Shown here: piece by piece, positions 40,928 to 49,312 of the stretch | Layout: each line of letters begins with the position of its first letter | How positions within the stretch are numbered: the first letter of the stretch is position 1 | NCBI GenBank assembly: GCA_905215445.1 | Contig: CAJMPZ010000009.1 | Coordinates: 1 to 54,948, forward strand | Direction of reading: 5' to 3' | Length of the DNA stretch: 54,948 nucleotides | DNA from: an uncultured bacterium | GTDB taxonomy: Bacteria; Actinomycetota; Coriobacteriia; Coriobacteriales; Coriobacteriaceae | Position numbers and translations under genes: made by a program | The notes under the pieces: model-generated | The model's database searches: none | What the model was told of the DNA's origin: nothing | What the model saw: the letters and a program-made list of their open reading frames with translations, nothing else

Positions 40928-40963
40928 GTTTTACCCCCGTATCAACAGTGTGCGGGGGTAAAC
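40928..40963 (+). terminator. Hairpin terminator after the Ntn hydrolase
   Basis: GTTTTACCCCCG pairs with CGGGGGTAAAC around a 13-base loop; no long T-run. A TATAAC box (40976-40981) with extended-TG follows and may serve pfkA. Confidence 0.65.
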
Positions 40964-41000
40964 TTATGCGCATGTTATAACTTGCCCGGAAGGATTCACC

Positions 41001-42080
41001 ATGCTTAGGATCGGTCTTCTTACTAGTGGCGGCGACTGCCAGGCGCTCAACGCCACCATGCGCGGCATTGTCAAAACGCTTATGACCAATAGCGAAGAGC
41101 CTATCGAGATTTATGGCTTTGAGGACGGCTATCAGGGCCTTATCTACAGCAGGTTCCGCGTCATGACGCCCGCCGATTTTAGCGGTATCCTCACCCGCGG
41201 CGGCACCATCCTGGGCACGAGTCGCACACCGTTCAAGCGTCTGGATACCCCCGAGACCGATGGTGTCGAGAAGGTGCCGGCGATGGTCCACACCTATCAT
41301 AAGCTGCAGCTCGACTGCCTGTTTATGCTGGGCGGTAACGGCTCCACCAAGACCGCCAACCGCCTGCGCGAAGAGGGCCTCAACGTTATCGCCCTGCCCA
41401 AGACCATCGATAACGACACCTGGGGCACCGAGCTGACGTTTGGCTTTACGAGCGCCATCGACGTCGCCACCAAGTGCATCGACGACATTCACACCACCGC
41501 CTCGAGTCACGGCCGCGTGTTCGTTATCGAGATCATGGGCCACAAGGTTGGCTGGATCCCGCTGTACGCCGGCGTCGCGGGCGGCGCGGATGTCATCTTG
41601 ATTCCCGAGATCCCCTACGACATGGACAACGTCATCAAGACCATCGAGCATCGCATGGAGACCGGCAGCCGCTTTACCATCGTAGCCGTCGCCGAGGGTG
41701 CTATCTCCAAGGAGGACGCGGCGCTGTCCAAGAAGGAGTACAAGAAGAAGCTCGCCGAGCGTACGAGCCCGTCAATCGCGTACGACATCGCCAAGGAGAT
41801 CGAGGCCAAGACCGGTCGCGAGACCCGCGTCGCCATCCCCGGCCACACGCAGCGCGGCGGCCAGCCCGACGCCCAGGACCGCATCTTTGCGACCCAGTGC
41901 GGCGTCGAGGCAGCGCTCGGCTGCCTACGCGGCGAGTTTGGCTACATGATTGCCCTGCGTGACGGCAAGATGTGCCACATGCCGCTCGAGGAGGTCGCCG
42001 GCAAGCTCAAATATGTCGACCCCCAGAGCGATCTGGTGCGCGAGGCCAAAGCGTTGGGCATCAGCTTCGGCGACGAATAG
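41001..42080 (+). CDS. pfkA: 6-phosphofructokinase, ATP/PPi mixed group
   Basis: 359 residues. Phosphorylates fructose 6-phosphate in glycolysis. The fold signatures SGGDCQALNA, RGGTILGTSR, PKTIDND (133-139) and MGHKVGWIPLYAGVAGGAD are clear. Lys134 in PKTIDND, instead of Gly in strict ATP enzymes, points to the PPi-capable group. The Mg/phosphate motif, usually GGDGS, is GGNGS (111-115), i.e. the Asp is Asn113. An AAGGA site precedes the ATG. The stop codon is part of a long inverted repeat. Confidence 0.9.
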   Translation: MLRIGLLTSGGDCQALNATMRGIVKTLMTNSEEPIEIYGFEDGYQGLIYSRFRVMTPADFSGILTRGGTILGTSRTPFKRLDTPETDGVEKVPAMVHTYHKLQLDCLFMLGGNGSTKTANRLREEGLNVIALPKTIDNDTWGTELTFGFTSAIDVATKCIDDIHTTASSHGRVFVIEIMGHKVGWIPLYAGVAGGADVILIPEIPYDMDNVIKTIEHRMETGSRFTIVAVAEGAISKEDAALSKKEYKKKLAERTSPSIAYDIAKEIEAKTGRETRVAIPGHTQRGGQPDAQDRIFATQCGVEAALGCLRGEFGYMIALRDGKMCHMPLEEVAGKLKYVDPQSDLVREAKALGISFGDE

Positions 42081-42256
42081 CCTCGGCCGAAACTGCTCTC
42101 ATCGGAGGCCCCAGGGCTTTCCTCCCAAATCGTCCTCGGACATGTCAGGACCCCGCCGTGCGCTTCGCGCGGCGGGGTCCTTCCGTCCTGCGGAAAGATT
42201 TGGGATGTAAGCCCTGAGGCCTCCTGCGGTAACTAGGGAGGCCGAGGCTATTCGTC
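42071..42256. repeat. Nested 186-bp inverted repeat at the end of pfkA
   Basis: Outer arms CGACGAATAGCCTCGGCC (42071-42088) and GGCCGAGGCTATTCGTC (42240-42256) include the pfkA stop codon. Middle arms GGAGGCCCCAGGGCTT.. / ..AAGCCCTGAGGCCTCC and CCCAAATC / GATTTGGG. An inner GC-rich stem AGGACCCCGCCG / CGGCGGGGTCCT sits near 42146-42182. Fills most of the gap up to the next gene. Confidence 0.88.
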
Positions 42257-42354
42257 TTCTTGCTGCGGGTGCGTGGGCTGAGATTTTGGGATGTTGCAGG
42301 CTCTTAGCTGAGAGTGGCACTGACATTTGTCCTGAAATGGCTGGTCGTTAGGGG

Positions 42355-42428
42355 TTGCTACCGGTAGTTGCGGTAGGGTTGGGGCAGATTCTAACTAGAA
42401 ATGGTGGTCGCTACCGGTTGTTCTCGGC
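42355..42428. repeat. Direct repeat GTYGCTACCGGTWGTT before the HTH gene
   Basis: Two copies about 53 bases apart (start ~42355 and ~42408), each containing the palindromic ACCGGT core, upstream of the HTH-membrane protein. Possibly its own operators. Confidence 0.45.
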
Positions 42429-42472
42429 ATACTCGGCTCATTCGATTCGACCATCAAACGAAAGGAACCACC

Positions 42473-43393
42473 ATGGATCTTGCGATGGCGCAGCGGCTCG
42501 TTGATCGCCGCAAGGCTGCCGGGCTTTCTCAGGAGGCGCTTGCCGCCCAGCTGGGTGTGAGTCGTCAGGCTGTCAGTAAATGGGAGCGCAGCGAATCCTC
42601 GCCCGATACCGATAACCTTATTGCGCTCGCCGCGCTGTATGACGTGTCGTTGGACGAGCTGTTATATGGGGAGGCGGCCAACGATGCCGACGACCTGAAG
42701 GACGGTAGCGCCGACACCGAGACGGCGGATGTGGCTGACGAGGCTGAGGCTTCTACTGAGCACGCTGATTGCAGCGATAAGCCACTTGTCGATATTTCCC
42801 TCGCGCGCGGTATCCACGTCATTGATCCCAATAAAGGCGAGGGAGTCCATGTTGGTTGGAGCGGCATCCATGTGACCAACGAGCGCAAGGGCGAAGAGGT
42901 GCATGTGGGGCCGGACGGCGTGCATATCGATACGCTTGAGGACGATGGACATAGCGTACGCACCAATGACGACGGCACCGTCACCATCGACGGCGAGACG
43001 TTTTCCAGCTGGAAGGAAGCACACGACAAGCTCGACCATCATGGCAAGCATTTCCACACCAAGGTCGGACGTGCATGGAACAAATTCCCCTTCCCCGCAC
43101 TTGTCACTCTCGCCTATCTGGTGCTCGGCATTGTCTACGGCACATGGGGCATGGGGCTTTTCCTCGTCTTTCTGGTTCCCGTCTACTACGCGATTGGTGA
43201 CTTCATCGATCGGCGCCACCTGTCTAAGCTGATCGAGGCCATCTACCCGGCAGCCGCCATCGCTTGGTTCCTCTACATGTGGCTCTGTTTGGGACAGCCC
43301 CATCCTGCATGGATCATCCTCATCACGATTCCCGTCATAAAGGCGCTCATGCGCTGGTGCCGCAAACAATGGAAGCACCGCAAACAGGCCTAA
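42473..43393 (+). CDS. HTH (XRE)-type membrane protein
   Basis: 306 residues from ATG 42473 (AAAGGAACCACC upstream). N-terminal XRE helix-turn-helix (RKAAGLSQEALAAQLGVSRQAVSKWERSESSPD, residues ~12-45), an acidic linker, a beta-rich repetitive middle (GIHVIDPNKGEGVHVGWSG.. HVGPDGVHID), then three membrane segments (~205-290). A DNA-binding domain tethered to the membrane suggests a membrane-sensing regulator. The ligand and targets are unknown. Confidence 0.8.
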   Translation: MDLAMAQRLVDRRKAAGLSQEALAAQLGVSRQAVSKWERSESSPDTDNLIALAALYDVSLDELLYGEAANDADDLKDGSADTETADVADEAEASTEHADCSDKPLVDISLARGIHVIDPNKGEGVHVGWSGIHVTNERKGEEVHVGPDGVHIDTLEDDGHSVRTNDDGTVTIDGETFSSWKEAHDKLDHHGKHFHTKVGRAWNKFPFPALVTLAYLVLGIVYGTWGMGLFLVFLVPVYYAIGDFIDRRHLSKLIEAIYPAAAIAWFLYMWLCLGQPHPAWIILITIPVIKALMRWCRKQWKHRKQA

Positions 43394-43438
43394 CACGCTC
43401 CGACCCACCAGCACCCAACCGCCCCCGCCCTTCTCCTA

Positions 43439-43506
43439 AGTTGCGGTGAGATAGGGACTGTTTTGAAGCTCCAAAGCGCCAAACAGTCCGTATATCACCG
43501 CAACTT
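43439..43506. repeat. AGTTGCGGTGATATAG hairpin repeat, copy 2
   Basis: AAGTTGCGGTGAGATAGGGACTG and CAGTCCGTATATCACCGCAACTT face each other; the outer AGTTGCGGTGA matches copy 1 (35534-35600), the inner arm differs. Confidence 0.85.
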
Positions 43507-43564
43507 ACAAACAACTGGGTCAGTTCCGGCACGGAGATTAGCATTGAGCTGACCGCGCGCCAAG

Positions 43565-43713
43565 AAAAGGGCCTATTTACTACGTTTAACTCGAGAGGGC
43601 CGACCATACCCGCCTTTTCCGAAAACTGGCAAGCCATCTACCTGCGGTTTTAATTTCATAATCTTTGTCACGGTCGAGGGTGTGGTAGCAAACGTAGTAG
43701 ATAGGCCCATTTT
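43565..43713. repeat. 149-bp MITE-like element with 23-bp inverted ends
   Basis: Left end AAAAGGGCCTATTTACTACG (43565-43584), right end CGTAGTAGATAGGCCCATTTT (43693-43713), complementary apart from one base and one gap. No coding content inside. Lies in the 514-base gene-free stretch 43394-43907. Confidence 0.8.
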
Positions 43714-43863
43714 GTGGCATACGACCCATACAAGCCCAATCTCGAAGGCCAAAGAGAGTCTCTCATCCACGCCTGCGAGCGAAAACCAAATAGAATGAAA
43801 GGCAAATGGAAAGCCCGTTTGACGGGGCAAACGCCGGGCCACCTAATGGTTGTCCGGCGTTCG

Positions 43864-43909
43864 CCCAGATAAAACCTGCCAAAATAAACCTGTCCCTTTT
43901 TGGCAGGTT
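43864..43909 (+). repeat. AACCTGCC hairpin repeat, copy 4
   Basis: Consensus copy: AACCTGCCAAAA, loop TAAACCTGTCCC, TTTTTGGCAGGTT. Read on the minus strand it abuts the stop of the FtsX-type permease (43908-43910) and ends in TTTTAT, so it can serve as its terminator. Confidence 0.9.
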
Positions 43910-46673
43910 ACTCGGCGCTCTTGAGGGCGCCGACCATGTCGATCTTGTTGAGCGTTCGGTTGGTGGCGAGGTTGACGATGATCGTAAAGCCAAAGGAAAG
44001 CACCACGGCAAGCGCGTAGCTCAGCGGCTCGACTTCGACGTCAAAGTACAGCGACGGCATCTGCAGGATGTACGTAAAGCTCTCGGCAAGCAGGCCACCC
44101 AGCGGCACGCCCAGCGCGGCGCCAATCGCCGTGAGGATCAGCGTCTCCTTGTTAACGTAGTGGTGTACCTCACCACGACGGAAGCCCAGCACCTTGATAG
44201 TCGCCAGCTCGCGTTCGCGCTCCGAGATGTTGGTGTTAGACAACGTGAATACCACCACAAACGACAGGCACGCCGCCATAAAGGTCACAAGCACCACGAC
44301 CGAATTGATAATCGTAAAGTTTGCCTCATAGTTTTCCCAATGCTCGGCGGTACTCGACAGCGTAATCCAACCATCGCTCTTAAGACGGTTGGTAAACGCA
44401 ATCTGATCGGCCGACGAACCCTTAAGCAGCGCAAGGATGCCGTTGAGGCGCGCGCTTCGACCGAATGCGCGCTCATAGGTGCTCTGCGTCATGTAAAGCG
44501 TGTTGCCCAGATAGTTGAGCGAAATGTCGCTGACCTTGACCTTGGCAACATTGAGCGACGAATCCTGGACGTGTGCCGTATCGCCCGGCTTGATCCCCAG
44601 CACCAGCTGAGAGCTCTTGCTCAAATACACATCTCCGCCACGCAGGGCGAGCAGTTCTTTGGACTCGTCCTCGAGACACACGTAGTCGTCCAGGTCGTTC
44701 GCGCGGTCATCGGGCACCACGATCAGTTGCACGGTCTCGCTCTTGCCGCCAAATGTAAAGGTGACGTTGTCGGTCATAATCGGCAGCGTCGAAGTCACGG
44801 TCACGTCGGAATCCTTGGCTGCGCTTCGCTCGTCGAGCGCCGCGCACGTCTGCGAAAAATCGTCGGGATTGGCGACCGCCAGCAGGTCGTAGCGCGTGAT
44901 ATGCCCGTACTGCTTGGGCGAAAGCGCCACCGACGTATCGCGGATGCCCATACCGCAGATCACGAGCGCCGTGCAGCCAGCGATACCGAAGATGGTCATA
45001 AAGGCGCGCTTTTTGTAGCGGAACAGGTTGCGTGCAGCGACCTTGTTCAAAAAGCCCATGCGGTGCCAGATAAAGCCAATGCGCTCGAGCAGAATGCGCG
45101 AGCCGGCGCGCGGAGCCTTGGGGCGCATGAGCGAGGCAGGGGTCTCGGCCATCTCGTGGCGGCAGGCGATAATCGTGGCTCCCACCACGCCCACGGCAAA
45201 CAGCGCCACCGAAACGATCGAGGACACGATGTCGTACGAAAGCAGCATCTGGGGCAGCGAGTACATGTCGTCGAACACCGTAAACAAGAACAGCGGCAGA
45301 CCCACAAATCCGATGATATTGCCGAGCACGCCACCGATCAGACACGCCCACAGCGAGTAGTCCACATATTTGGACAGGATGCGCCCGCGTGAATAGCCGA
45401 GCGCCTTGTACAGGCCAATAAGCGTGCGCTCCTCCTCGACCATGCGGGTGGCGGTGGTGAGACTGATAAGCACGGCGACGATAAAGAAGATGAACGGGAA
45501 CACCGTGGCGATGGCCTCGATCGAAGAACTATCGCTCTCGACGCTCGAGTAGCTTGCGATATTGCCGCGGTCCTGGATGTACCAGGTGCATTCGCCCAGG
45601 TCAGAGAGCTCGGCGCGGGCATCGGCAAACTGCTGGTCGGCGGCGGCACGGCGCTGGTCCAGGTCGGCTTGCGCCTGCGCACGCTCGTCGCTGCCCTCGG
45701 CCATGCGATTGATGTTGTCCTGCTCGATCCCAAAGACCATATTCGCCTGACGCTCAGCTGCGTCCAAGCTCGCCGGTGTGTCGACCGTCAGCTCCTGGGC
45801 GCGCGCCTTCTCACGCTCCTCGCGGATCTTCTCGATATTGCCCTTGACCTCATTGATCTTTGCCGAGTAGGCATCCGAATAGGAGTTGAGGCTCTTGGCT
45901 CCCTCGACGACCACGTGGACAGCGGAGTAGGAAGAAGATGTCGCGGCATCCTCGCTCACGTAGAACTTGTAGTCCGCAGTCGAAGCAGCGCGAAAGGCGT
46001 TGACTGTCGAGTCGGAGCTCACGTCGGTAGGATCGAGAACCTCGGCCGTGATGGTGTAGTCCCCATCGGCAAACTGGTCCTTGGCGCTTTGGTTCGACGA
46101 GCTCGCATCGTTGGCGGCAAAGCTCACCGTATCGCCGATTTTCTTGCCCGAAGCCTTCAAAAAACGTGAGGTCACTGCCACTTCGCCCGAAGTCTCGGGC
46201 AGCTCGCCGCGCACTAGCACCGGTTGGTCAATATTCTCTTTGGAGAGGCTCTGTACGACGACACGCTCGCGCGTCGTACCCACGGCGGTATAGGCGGTCT
46301 CGGTATAGATGCCCTCGGCCGTCTCGACGCCATCGACCTCTTGGATCGCGGCAATATCGTCACCGGTCAGACCATAGGTCGACTGCACGTTGATGTCATA
46401 GACATTCTGCTGGTCAAAATAGGCGTCGACCGAATCACACAGGTCCTCGCAGCCCGCCTTAAGGCCGCACATCACGCTCACGCCAAGCGCGGTGATCACA
46501 ACGATAGACAAGAAGCGTTTGAGGCTGCCGCGAATCGTGCGGTAGATGCCACGGCGAAAAACCGTCGGCACCATATCGTTTGAGCTTTGGGCGGTACGGT
46601 AGGTCGTAAAATCCTGCTCGCGCTCCGTGTTCTGCGCGTCGCGGCGTTGACTGTTTTGGCGGTCCTGATTCAT
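43908..46673 (-). CDS. FtsX/MacB-type ABC transporter permease
   Basis: 921 residues from ATG 46673. One membrane segment near residue 50-70, a large extracellular region with a coiled coil (~275-360; REEREKARAQ.., RAQAQADLDQRRAAAD), then FtsX domain 1 (~385-520), a middle membrane segment (~560), a second extracellular region, and FtsX domain 2 (~790-915). Such permeases work with a LolD/MacB-type ATPase and move lipids, peptides or drive mechanical signalling rather than bulk import. The ATG lies 5 bases after the ATPase stop. Confidence 0.88.
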   Translation of the reverse strand: MNQDRQNSQRRDAQNTEREQDFTTYRTAQSSNDMVPTVFRRGIYRTIRGSLKRFLSIVVITALGVSVMCGLKAGCEDLCDSVDAYFDQQNVYDINVQSTYGLTGDDIAAIQEVDGVETAEGIYTETAYTAVGTTRERVVVQSLSKENIDQPVLVRGELPETSGEVAVTSRFLKASGKKIGDTVSFAANDASSSNQSAKDQFADGDYTITAEVLDPTDVSSDSTVNAFRAASTADYKFYVSEDAATSSSYSAVHVVVEGAKSLNSYSDAYSAKINEVKGNIEKIREEREKARAQELTVDTPASLDAAERQANMVFGIEQDNINRMAEGSDERAQAQADLDQRRAAADQQFADARAELSDLGECTWYIQDRGNIASYSSVESDSSSIEAIATVFPFIFFIVAVLISLTTATRMVEEERTLIGLYKALGYSRGRILSKYVDYSLWACLIGGVLGNIIGFVGLPLFLFTVFDDMYSLPQMLLSYDIVSSIVSVALFAVGVVGATIIACRHEMAETPASLMRPKAPRAGSRILLERIGFIWHRMGFLNKVAARNLFRYKKRAFMTIFGIAGCTALVICGMGIRDTSVALSPKQYGHITRYDLLAVANPDDFSQTCAALDERSAAKDSDVTVTSTLPIMTDNVTFTFGGKSETVQLIVVPDDRANDLDDYVCLEDESKELLALRGGDVYLSKSSQLVLGIKPGDTAHVQDSSLNVAKVKVSDISLNYLGNTLYMTQSTYERAFGRSARLNGILALLKGSSADQIAFTNRLKSDGWITLSSTAEHWENYEANFTIINSVVVLVTFMAACLSFVVVFTLSNTNISERERELATIKVLGFRRGEVHHYVNKETLILTAIGAALGVPLGGLLAESFTYILQMPSLYFDVEVEPLSYALAVVLSFGFTIIVNLATNRTLNKIDMVGALKSAE

Positions 46674-46678
46674 GGGCG

Positions 46679-47380
46679 CTACCACTCGATCGTCTCGATA
46701 GGCACAGGATTTTGCTGGATCGTCTCGCTCTCCACGCGGCCGCTCTTAAAGCGGATCAGGCGATCGGCCATGGGCGCCAGCGCAGAGTTGTGGGTGATGA
46801 TGATGACCGTAATGCCTTGCTTGCGGCAAGTGTCCTGTAGCAGCTGCAAGATCTGCTTGCCGGTTTTGTAGTCGAGTGCACCCGTAGGCTCGTCGCACAA
46901 AAGCAGCTTGGGGTTCTTAGCCAGCGCGCGGGCGATGGATACGCGCTGCTGCTCGCCGCCCGAAAGCTGCGCCGGAAAGTTAGCGAGGCGGTCGCCCAGG
47001 CCAACCTGGCGAAGCGTTTGCTCGGCATCGAGCGAATCGGGGCAGATCTGCGCCGCGAGTTCGACGTTCTCAAGCGCCGTCAGGTTAGGGACCAGATTGT
47101 AGAACTGAAAGACAAAGCCAACATCGGCGCGACGGTATTCCACAAGCTGAGCCTCGTTGGCAGAGCTCACGTCACGCCCGTCCACCGTCACGGTGCCAGA
47201 AGTTGCCGTGTCCATGCCGCCCAGAATGTTGAGAGCCGTGGTCTTGCCGGCACCCGAAGCACCCAAAATGATGGCGAGCTCGCCGCGCTCGACCGTAAAG
47301 CTCGCGCCGTCGAGCGCGTGGATGCGGGCATCGCCCTCGCCGTATGCCTTGATGACGTCTTTGAATTCGATATAGGCCAT
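46679..47380 (-). CDS. ABC transporter ATPase (LolD/MacB type)
   Basis: 233 residues. Walker A GASGAGKTT, Q-loop VFQFYNLV, signature LSGGEQQRVSIARAL, Walker B LLLCDEPTGALD, H-loop ITHNS. The DEPTGALD variant is typical of the MacB/LolD group that pairs with FtsX-like permeases. First gene of a two-gene operon with the permease. Confidence 0.93.
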   Translation of the reverse strand: MAYIEFKDVIKAYGEGDARIHALDGASFTVERGELAIILGASGAGKTTALNILGGMDTATSGTVTVDGRDVSSANEAQLVEYRRADVGFVFQFYNLVPNLTALENVELAAQICPDSLDAEQTLRQVGLGDRLANFPAQLSGGEQQRVSIARALAKNPKLLLCDEPTGALDYKTGKQILQLLQDTCRKQGITVIIITHNSALAPMADRLIRFKSGRVESETIQQNPVPIETIEW

Positions 47381-47431
47381 CGATTAATTCCCATCTGGTC
47401 GGATAACTCTTTAGTATTACCCATTTCGCAC

Positions 47432-47470
47432 CGACCAAAAAGGGACAGGTTTATTTTGGCAGGTTTTATA
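47432..47470 (-). repeat. AACCTGCC hairpin repeat, copy 5 (reverse)
   Basis: Reverse orientation; one arm is altered (GGTCGG for GGCAGG), weakening the stem. Apart from it and the terminator at 47744 nothing is seen in 47381-47792. Confidence 0.78.
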
Positions 47471-47743
47471 AGGGGAAACGTACCTCTTTGGGGGCAGCGC
47501 GGGACGCGCAGGGGCGGCCGTGCAGATCGGCACAGCCGTCTCACGTGGAATCGACCGACGCCCGCCTTTCCGTGACACCGGCAACTCGTTTTTGCTTGTT
47601 GGCATGGCCGCCATTATGACTTGGGACTGAGCACTCAAATTCTCACTCCTCATTGCCACGCTTGCCGCAAGCTATCAGGGTGACGAGATGACGACGCTCG
47701 CTGTAGCAGCGCAGCCACACTCTATAAGCGAGGCGTTTGCCAG

Positions 47744-47780
47744 CAAAAAAGCGCGCGACAGGGTAAGCCCGCCGCGCGCT
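47744..47780 (-). terminator. Terminator of the AIM24-like gene
   Basis: On the minus strand AGCGCGCG / CGCGCGCT forms an 8-bp stem followed by TTTTTTGC. Confidence 0.88.
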
Positions 47781-47792
47781 ATCCTATGCGGA

Positions 47793-48467
47793 CTAGTTAT
47801 TGTTGTTGGTCATCGAGGCCACTGCTGCCGCAAGATTGGAAATGGGCATCGTCTGCAACCAGATGCGACCGGGACCGGTGAGCACGGTGTTGAACACGCC
47901 CTCGCCACCAAACATGATGTTTTTGACGCCCTTGACCATTTGAGCGTCGATGCTCACGGTCTCCTCAAAGCCGGCCACGTTGCCGGTATCCACAATCATC
48001 TGCTGGCCAGCAGCGAGCTCGTACTCAACCAGGTCGCCGTCGATCTCGGCAAAAGCAACACCCGAGCCCGTGAGCTTCTGCATGATAAAGCCCTCGCCGC
48101 CAAAGACGCCGGCCTTTGCCTTCTTGTTAAAGTGAATGCTCAACTCGACGCCACTTTCCGCGGCAAGGAACGAACGCTTCTGCAAAATCCAGCTCTTGCC
48201 CGGACCGATCTCGATTGGCACGATGCGGCCGGGGAAGCAGGAGCCAAACGCGATCATGCCATCGCCACGCGCGGTCCAAATGTTTTGGAACAATGCCTCA
48301 CCCGAAAAAGCCTTGGAGAACATCTTGCCGATGCCACCGCCCGAGGTAGACATTTCCATGTTGGGGGTCATCCAAGCCATGGCGCCGCTTTCGGTGATCA
48401 TGGATTCGCCATCGCTAAGGTTGCACGTAACAACCGGGAAAGCCCCTCCGCCGATCTCGTACTGCAT
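47793..48467 (-). CDS. TIGR00266/AIM24-family protein
   Basis: 224 residues, beta-rich. Family hallmarks: LSDGESMITESGAMAWMTPN at the start, FFGGEGFIMQKLTGSG-like segment (VFGGEGFIMQKLTGSG), and FGGEGVFNTVLTGPGRIWLQTMP at the end. Homologues form a trimeric beta-sandwich; the biological role is unclear. GAAAGGAGA precedes the ATG. Single gene with its own terminator. Confidence 0.88.
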   Translation of the reverse strand: MQYEIGGGAFPVVTCNLSDGESMITESGAMAWMTPNMEMSTSGGGIGKMFSKAFSGEALFQNIWTARGDGMIAFGSCFPGRIVPIEIGPGKSWILQKRSFLAAESGVELSIHFNKKAKAGVFGGEGFIMQKLTGSGVAFAEIDGDLVEYELAAGQQMIVDTGNVAGFEETVSIDAQMVKGVKNIMFGGEGVFNTVLTGPGRIWLQTMPISNLAAAVASMTNNNN

Positions 48468-48568
48468 GACCGTCTCCTTTCCACTCAGGAGCCGAATAAC
48501 GATGCCTATATTTTAGCAGGTAGAGATGCATATGTTCACACCGCCCATGCCCTCTCCTGCGGACGTTT

Positions 48569-48616
48569 CCCCAGATAAAACCTGCCAAAATAAACCTGTT
48601 CCTTTTTGGCAGGTTT
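48569..48616 (+). repeat. AACCTGCC hairpin repeat, copy 6
   Basis: CCCCAGATAAAACCTGCC, loop TAAACCTGTTCC (one change), TTTTTGGCAGGTTTT. It abuts the stop codon of the histidine-kinase remnant. Confidence 0.88.
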
Positions 48617-49170
48617 TAAAGGCAAACGGTGAAGGTGATCTGGTTGCCGTGACCGGATACGGTGGCGGCGCCTCCATGGGCCTCGGCGATGGCACGCACC
48701 ACGGACAGGCCCACGCCCGAGCCACCCGTCTTGGAGCTGCGCGACGCATCCGCACGATAGAAGCGATCGAACAATCGGTCCAGGTCGCCCTCGGGCAGCT
48801 CGTCCACGGCGTTCGATACGACAAGCTCGGCGGCGCCCTTGCCTTTGCCGTGCGAAACGGCGCACAGGCTCAGCTCAATCACGCTGCCCTCGCTCGCATA
48901 GCGCGTGGCGTTGTCCAGTAGCAACTCAACCACCTGCGCCACCGCCGCGGCATCGGCATGGGTCCGCACGCCGGTCGCAATCGACGTCGACAGGCGTTTA
49001 CCGCCTGAGACCGCCACCGACTTAAACGGCGCCGCCGTCTTGTTCACCGCCTCCGAAAGATCGATCGACGCCATGGTAAAGCCCGCCGAGCCCTCGTCCA
49101 TGCGTGCCAAGAACACCAAGCGCTCCGTGAGCGCCGATAATAGCGCACCCGCACTCGCCTTAGTGCTGCC
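48616..49170 (-). pseudogene. 3' remnant of a sensor histidine kinase
   Basis: Only the last ~180 codons of a histidine kinase remain. The HATPase_c domain is intact (N-box LLDNATRYASEG, G1 DRLFDRFYRAD, G2 GGSGVGLSVV), but the frame runs into a stop at ~49170 within the dimerisation region; no phospho-acceptor His, sensor domain or adjacent response regulator is present. The best GTG start (49119) has no ribosome site. Either a degraded kinase or a rare stand-alone ATPase fragment; the former is more likely. Confidence 0.75.
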
Positions 49171-49312
49171 TTAGCAGGTCGATGAGCATATTTAAAAAAG
49201 CAAGGTTATAGCTTAGTCGGACTTAAGGAACGGGCGGCTTCACATCTCGCCCTGCAAACAACGCCCGTACAGCGAGCGCGCTTGCCGCATGGGCGTTGCG
49301 GCCGCCTGCAGC

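Noticed and set aside
43806..45392. 528-codon plus-strand frame opposite the FtsX permease
   Set aside because: Antisense shadow; no ribosome site or motifs, and it begins inside a hairpin repeat.
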